DNA of 6,317 nt. Source: an uncultured Erysipelotrichaceae bacterium. GTDB lineage: Bacteria; Bacillota_I; Bacilli_A; RFN20; CAG-288. Positions 5,099 through 6,317 of the stretch are shown here, piece after piece. The notes below the pieces were generated by a model. That model worked only from the letters and a program-made list of their open reading frames with translations. It was not told the DNA's origin and did not search any database. The position numbers and the translations under genes were made by a program. The stretch spans positions 1-6,317 of the forward strand of contig CACXYG010000083.1 in NCBI GenBank assembly GCA_902771745.1, written 5' to 3'. Each line of letters starts with the position of its first letter. Positions within the stretch are counted from its first letter, which is position 1.

Positions 5099-6317
5099 GC
5101 TTTCCTCCTTAATCCTTTCCCTATTTTTAATGTTGGAAATAACAACTATAGCAACAACAATCGCAACCAAGCCGATCAAGATATTGCTGACACCCATAGA
5201 GATACCAGCGCACATGAAGCCATCCATAGGGGTTCCATCCGGAAGAGTAACGCCAGCATTGACCAAAGCGTTACAAACCAAGAAGGACGGGATACGGAAA
5301 GCAAAGACTCGAGCGATATTCATGACCGAGGCAATCTTCGTCTTGCCAAAGCCATATAAGAGACCAAGTACGGTAGAGTTCACCGCCAGTGTGATAATAC
5401 CCATCTTCTCAAAGAAGAAGACTTGCGAGATGTGATCAGCATATTCGGCTGGATTTTCTGCCGAACGAGCGAAGAACATCGTAATTGGCTCATCAAATAT
5501 CGTGACAATCACGACACCCACAATTGCGATACCAAGAGCGTAGGCCAAACCGACAAAGAACGTCTTTATCGCGCGGTCAATCTGCTTGGCACCGATATTT
5601 TGTGAGATGATACTCGAAGAAGAATCTTCAATAGATGAAATCGGATTGGTTACCGACCCACCCATATTGTTGGAAACGCCTAAAGCGCCAACAACATCAC
5701 TACCAAAACCTTTCGCTAAAGCATTGATGACAACCTTGCCGAGCGAGAAGATGAACTTTCCTAAAAAGATTGGGAAAGAGATGATAGTGATTTTTCTTAA
5801 CGTCTTGAACTCGAATAAGACATTCTTGAAGCGGAAACGGAAGAGATAGTTGGTAAATAAGATTCGCACCAAGATGAAGATGGTCAAGGCTCCATTGGCT
5901 AAGAGGGTAGCTAAGGAGACGAACATCATGTCTTTCAACTGCAGAGCATAGATGAACAAGACATTCAACAAGACTTTAATGATGACGACACCGACATTCA
6001 GAAGGGTAACCGGGAGAGTAGAGCCACGCGCTTTTTCCGCCCCCATGTACACAGTGTTGATCATGACAACAGCGCTGGAGCAGACACTGATTCTGAAATA
6101 CGTTGAACCAATGGCGATAGATTCCTCAGCGATGTTAAGACCTCTCAAGAGAGGATTCGTCAAGGGCAAGACCACTAGTATGGTCAAGGCTGCGATGACG
6201 AAGACATAGAAGAACACGGTAGATGATAGTCGTTGTGCCTTCTTATAGTTTCCTTTACCAATTTCACGAGCAATTAGAATAGAACCACCCGCTCCTAAGC
6301 CTCCACCGATGGCAGAG
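3995..6317 (-). CDS. Continuous open frame: MATE transporter fused in frame to GH105 hydrolase (5' end beyond window)
   Basis: As the sequence stands, one uninterrupted frame runs from the right edge to the TAG at 3995-3997, at least 773 codons. Codons 1-406 in the window are a MATE transporter lacking only its first ~60-70 residues. Codons 407-773 are a full GH105 enzyme. The link between the last transmembrane segment (ending ...VVIS) and the GH105 Met is about 12 charged residues, NIKNRERIKEES. MATE proteins normally have a cytoplasmic C-terminus, and this GH105 has no signal peptide, so a fusion would hang the enzyme on the inner membrane face. The GTG at 6215-6217 is not the true start: the frame continues upstream with conserved MATE sequence (GAGGSILIAREIGKGNY) and no stop. 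The alternative is two adjacent genes whose separating stop was lost by a one-base change at 5124-5128. The open frame is certain; a fused product in the cell is not. Confidence 0.75.
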   Translation of the reverse strand, partial: SAIGGGLGAGGSILIAREIGKGNYKKAQRLSSTVFFYVFVIAALTILVVLPLTNPLLRGLNIAEESIAIGSTYFRISVCSSAVVMINTVYMGAEKARGSTLPVTLLNVGVVIIKVLLNVLFIYALQLKDMMFVSLATLLANGALTIFILVRILFTNYLFRFRFKNVLFEFKTLRKITIISFPIFLGKFIFSLGKVVINALAKGFGSDVVGALGVSNNMGGSVTNPISSIEDSSSSIISQNIGAKQIDRAIKTFFVGLAYALGIAIVGVVIVTIFDEPITMFFARSAENPAEYADHISQVFFFEKMGIITLAVNSTVLGLLYGFGKTKIASVMNIARVFAFRIPSFLVCNALVNAGVTLPDGTPMDGFMCAGISMGVSNILIGLVAIVVAIVVISNIKNRERIKEESMTLTKEELQKVDEFVLSFLRDYKPYKKGNWCYEDGVALNGAFQLYKATKNKEYLDFCINYFNTHIGEDGELQEFDIHNHNLDDLEPGYTLFQVNRIHHEDKYDKALARMFAQFDEQTRLQSGAFIHKNRYPGQLWLDGLYMANPFYAQHAVSEHSLKMFEDIKKQFENVEKYNLNPEDGLYYHCYDENKVMQWANKETGRSPNIWLRSVGWLVMADCDVYDVVKENLIGSVTAGFYKKQLKNVLNSLKAYEDKETHMYYDLPVLPEIKGNYLEASGSVMFAYGYLKGSRLGMLDYEERKHGCEIFEGVVRHCLKDNHLNNICLVSGLDNERRDGTVEYYLSEPVVADDSKGVGPFMMAYSEYLANSN
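5104..5110 (-). promoter_or_regulatory. Strong internal ribosome binding site for GH105
   Basis: AAGGAGG, a near-perfect anti-16S match, ends five bases before the ATG at 5098. It also encodes Lys-Glu of the in-frame MATE tail. Such a site directly before the first family-conserved GH105 segment argues that GH105 is, or recently was, translated as a separate protein. Confidence 0.85.
5124..5128 (-). other. A5 run at the MATE/GH105 junction; one more A would create a stop
   Basis: On the minus strand the codons here are ATT AAA AAT AGG GAA. With six A they become ATT AAA AAA TAG, ending MATE as ...ISNIKK, an ordinary basic MATE C-terminus, 22 bases before the GH105 ATG. The -1 frame around it also holds a TAA overlapping the GH105 ribosome binding site. 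This run decides whether the locus encodes one protein or two. Confidence 0.7.

Larger units (their letters stand above)
5099..6317 (-). other. MATE-family (MOP superfamily) transporter portion, N-terminus beyond window
   Basis: Integral membrane protein of the multidrug and toxic compound extrusion type, usually a Na+- or H+-coupled antiporter. The window holds the end of TM2 (GAGGSILIAREIGKGNYKKA) and about ten further hydrophobic segments. Examples are FVIAALTILVVLPL, LNVGVVIIKVLLNVLFIYAL, ATLLANGALTIFILV, and after a basic loop FPIFLGKFIFSLGKVVINAL. The two-lobed MATE repeat is visible: the first-half TM2/loop matches a second-half stretch GALGVSNNMGG ... IISQNIGAKQIDRA, both ending in the typical (Q/E)-x-(I/L)-G-(A/K) loop. 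The last segment is ILIGLVAIVVAIVVIS, followed by a short polar tail. With the missing start added, total length would be about 470, normal for MATE, so the domain looks complete. The substrate cannot be read from sequence. Its place upstream of uronate genes suggests a sugar-linked role, but MATE proteins are better known as exporters. Confidence 0.88.

Noticed and set aside
5097..5435. Plus-strand open frame of 112 codons opposite the MATE C-terminal region
   Set aside because: It is antisense to strongly conserved coding sequence, its composition is what the complement of transmembrane codons gives, and it has no ribosome binding site or recognisable domain.
6215..6217. GTG as the start of the MATE/GH105 frame
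   Set aside because: The frame stays open to the window edge and the upstream residues are conserved MATE TM2/loop sequence, so the real start lies beyond 6317.
1..6317. CRISPR array, tRNA/rRNA, insertion sequence or attachment site
   Set aside because: The whole window is accounted for by closely packed coding frames; no direct repeat array, terminal inverted repeats or RNA gene signature was seen.

Overview
The window is one minus-strand block of sugar-acid catabolism genes, read from right to left, with no gene supported on the plus strand. It looks like an operon for breakdown of pectin-derived uronic acids. The moderately AT-rich sequence, strong AGGAG-type ribosome binding sites, use of the standard code (Trp = TGG) and tight gene packing suggest a Firmicutes-like anaerobe, perhaps a gut member of the Bacilli/Erysipelotrichia or Clostridia. 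That assignment is inference and no marker gene confirms it.

Layout in transcription order: (1) 6317-5099, a MATE-family multidrug/MOP-superfamily membrane transporter whose N-terminus lies beyond the right edge. (2) 5098-3995, a complete GH105 unsaturated rhamnogalacturonyl/galacturonyl hydrolase of the YteR type. (3) 3956-2484, uxaB, tagaturonate reductase. (4) 2481-1009, uxaA, altronate dehydratase. (5) 990-1, uxaC, glucuronate/galacturonate isomerase, with its C-terminus cut by the left edge. Gaps between the later genes are 38, 2 and 18 bp, so cotranscription is very likely. No promoter or terminator is visible, so the transcript should start right of the window and end left of it.

How they work together: GH105 removes the unsaturated uronic acid from the non-reducing end of oligosaccharides made by pectate or rhamnogalacturonan lyases. 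UxaC, UxaB and UxaA then take saturated D-galacturonate through D-tagaturonate and D-altronate to 2-keto-3-deoxygluconate (KDG). The KDG kinase/aldolase and the KduI/KduD enzymes needed for the unsaturated product are not in the window.

The unusual point is the transporter/hydrolase junction. The MATE reading frame runs without a stop directly into GH105, giving one open frame of at least 773 codons. GH105 nevertheless keeps its own textbook AAGGAGG ribosome binding site and ATG, and from that ATG it is almost exactly the length of YteR. One extra A in an A5 run at the junction would end MATE at a TAG after a normal-looking C-terminus. The locus is therefore either a genuine transporter-enzyme fusion (possibly with a second, free enzyme product) or two genes joined by a one-base deletion, real or technical.
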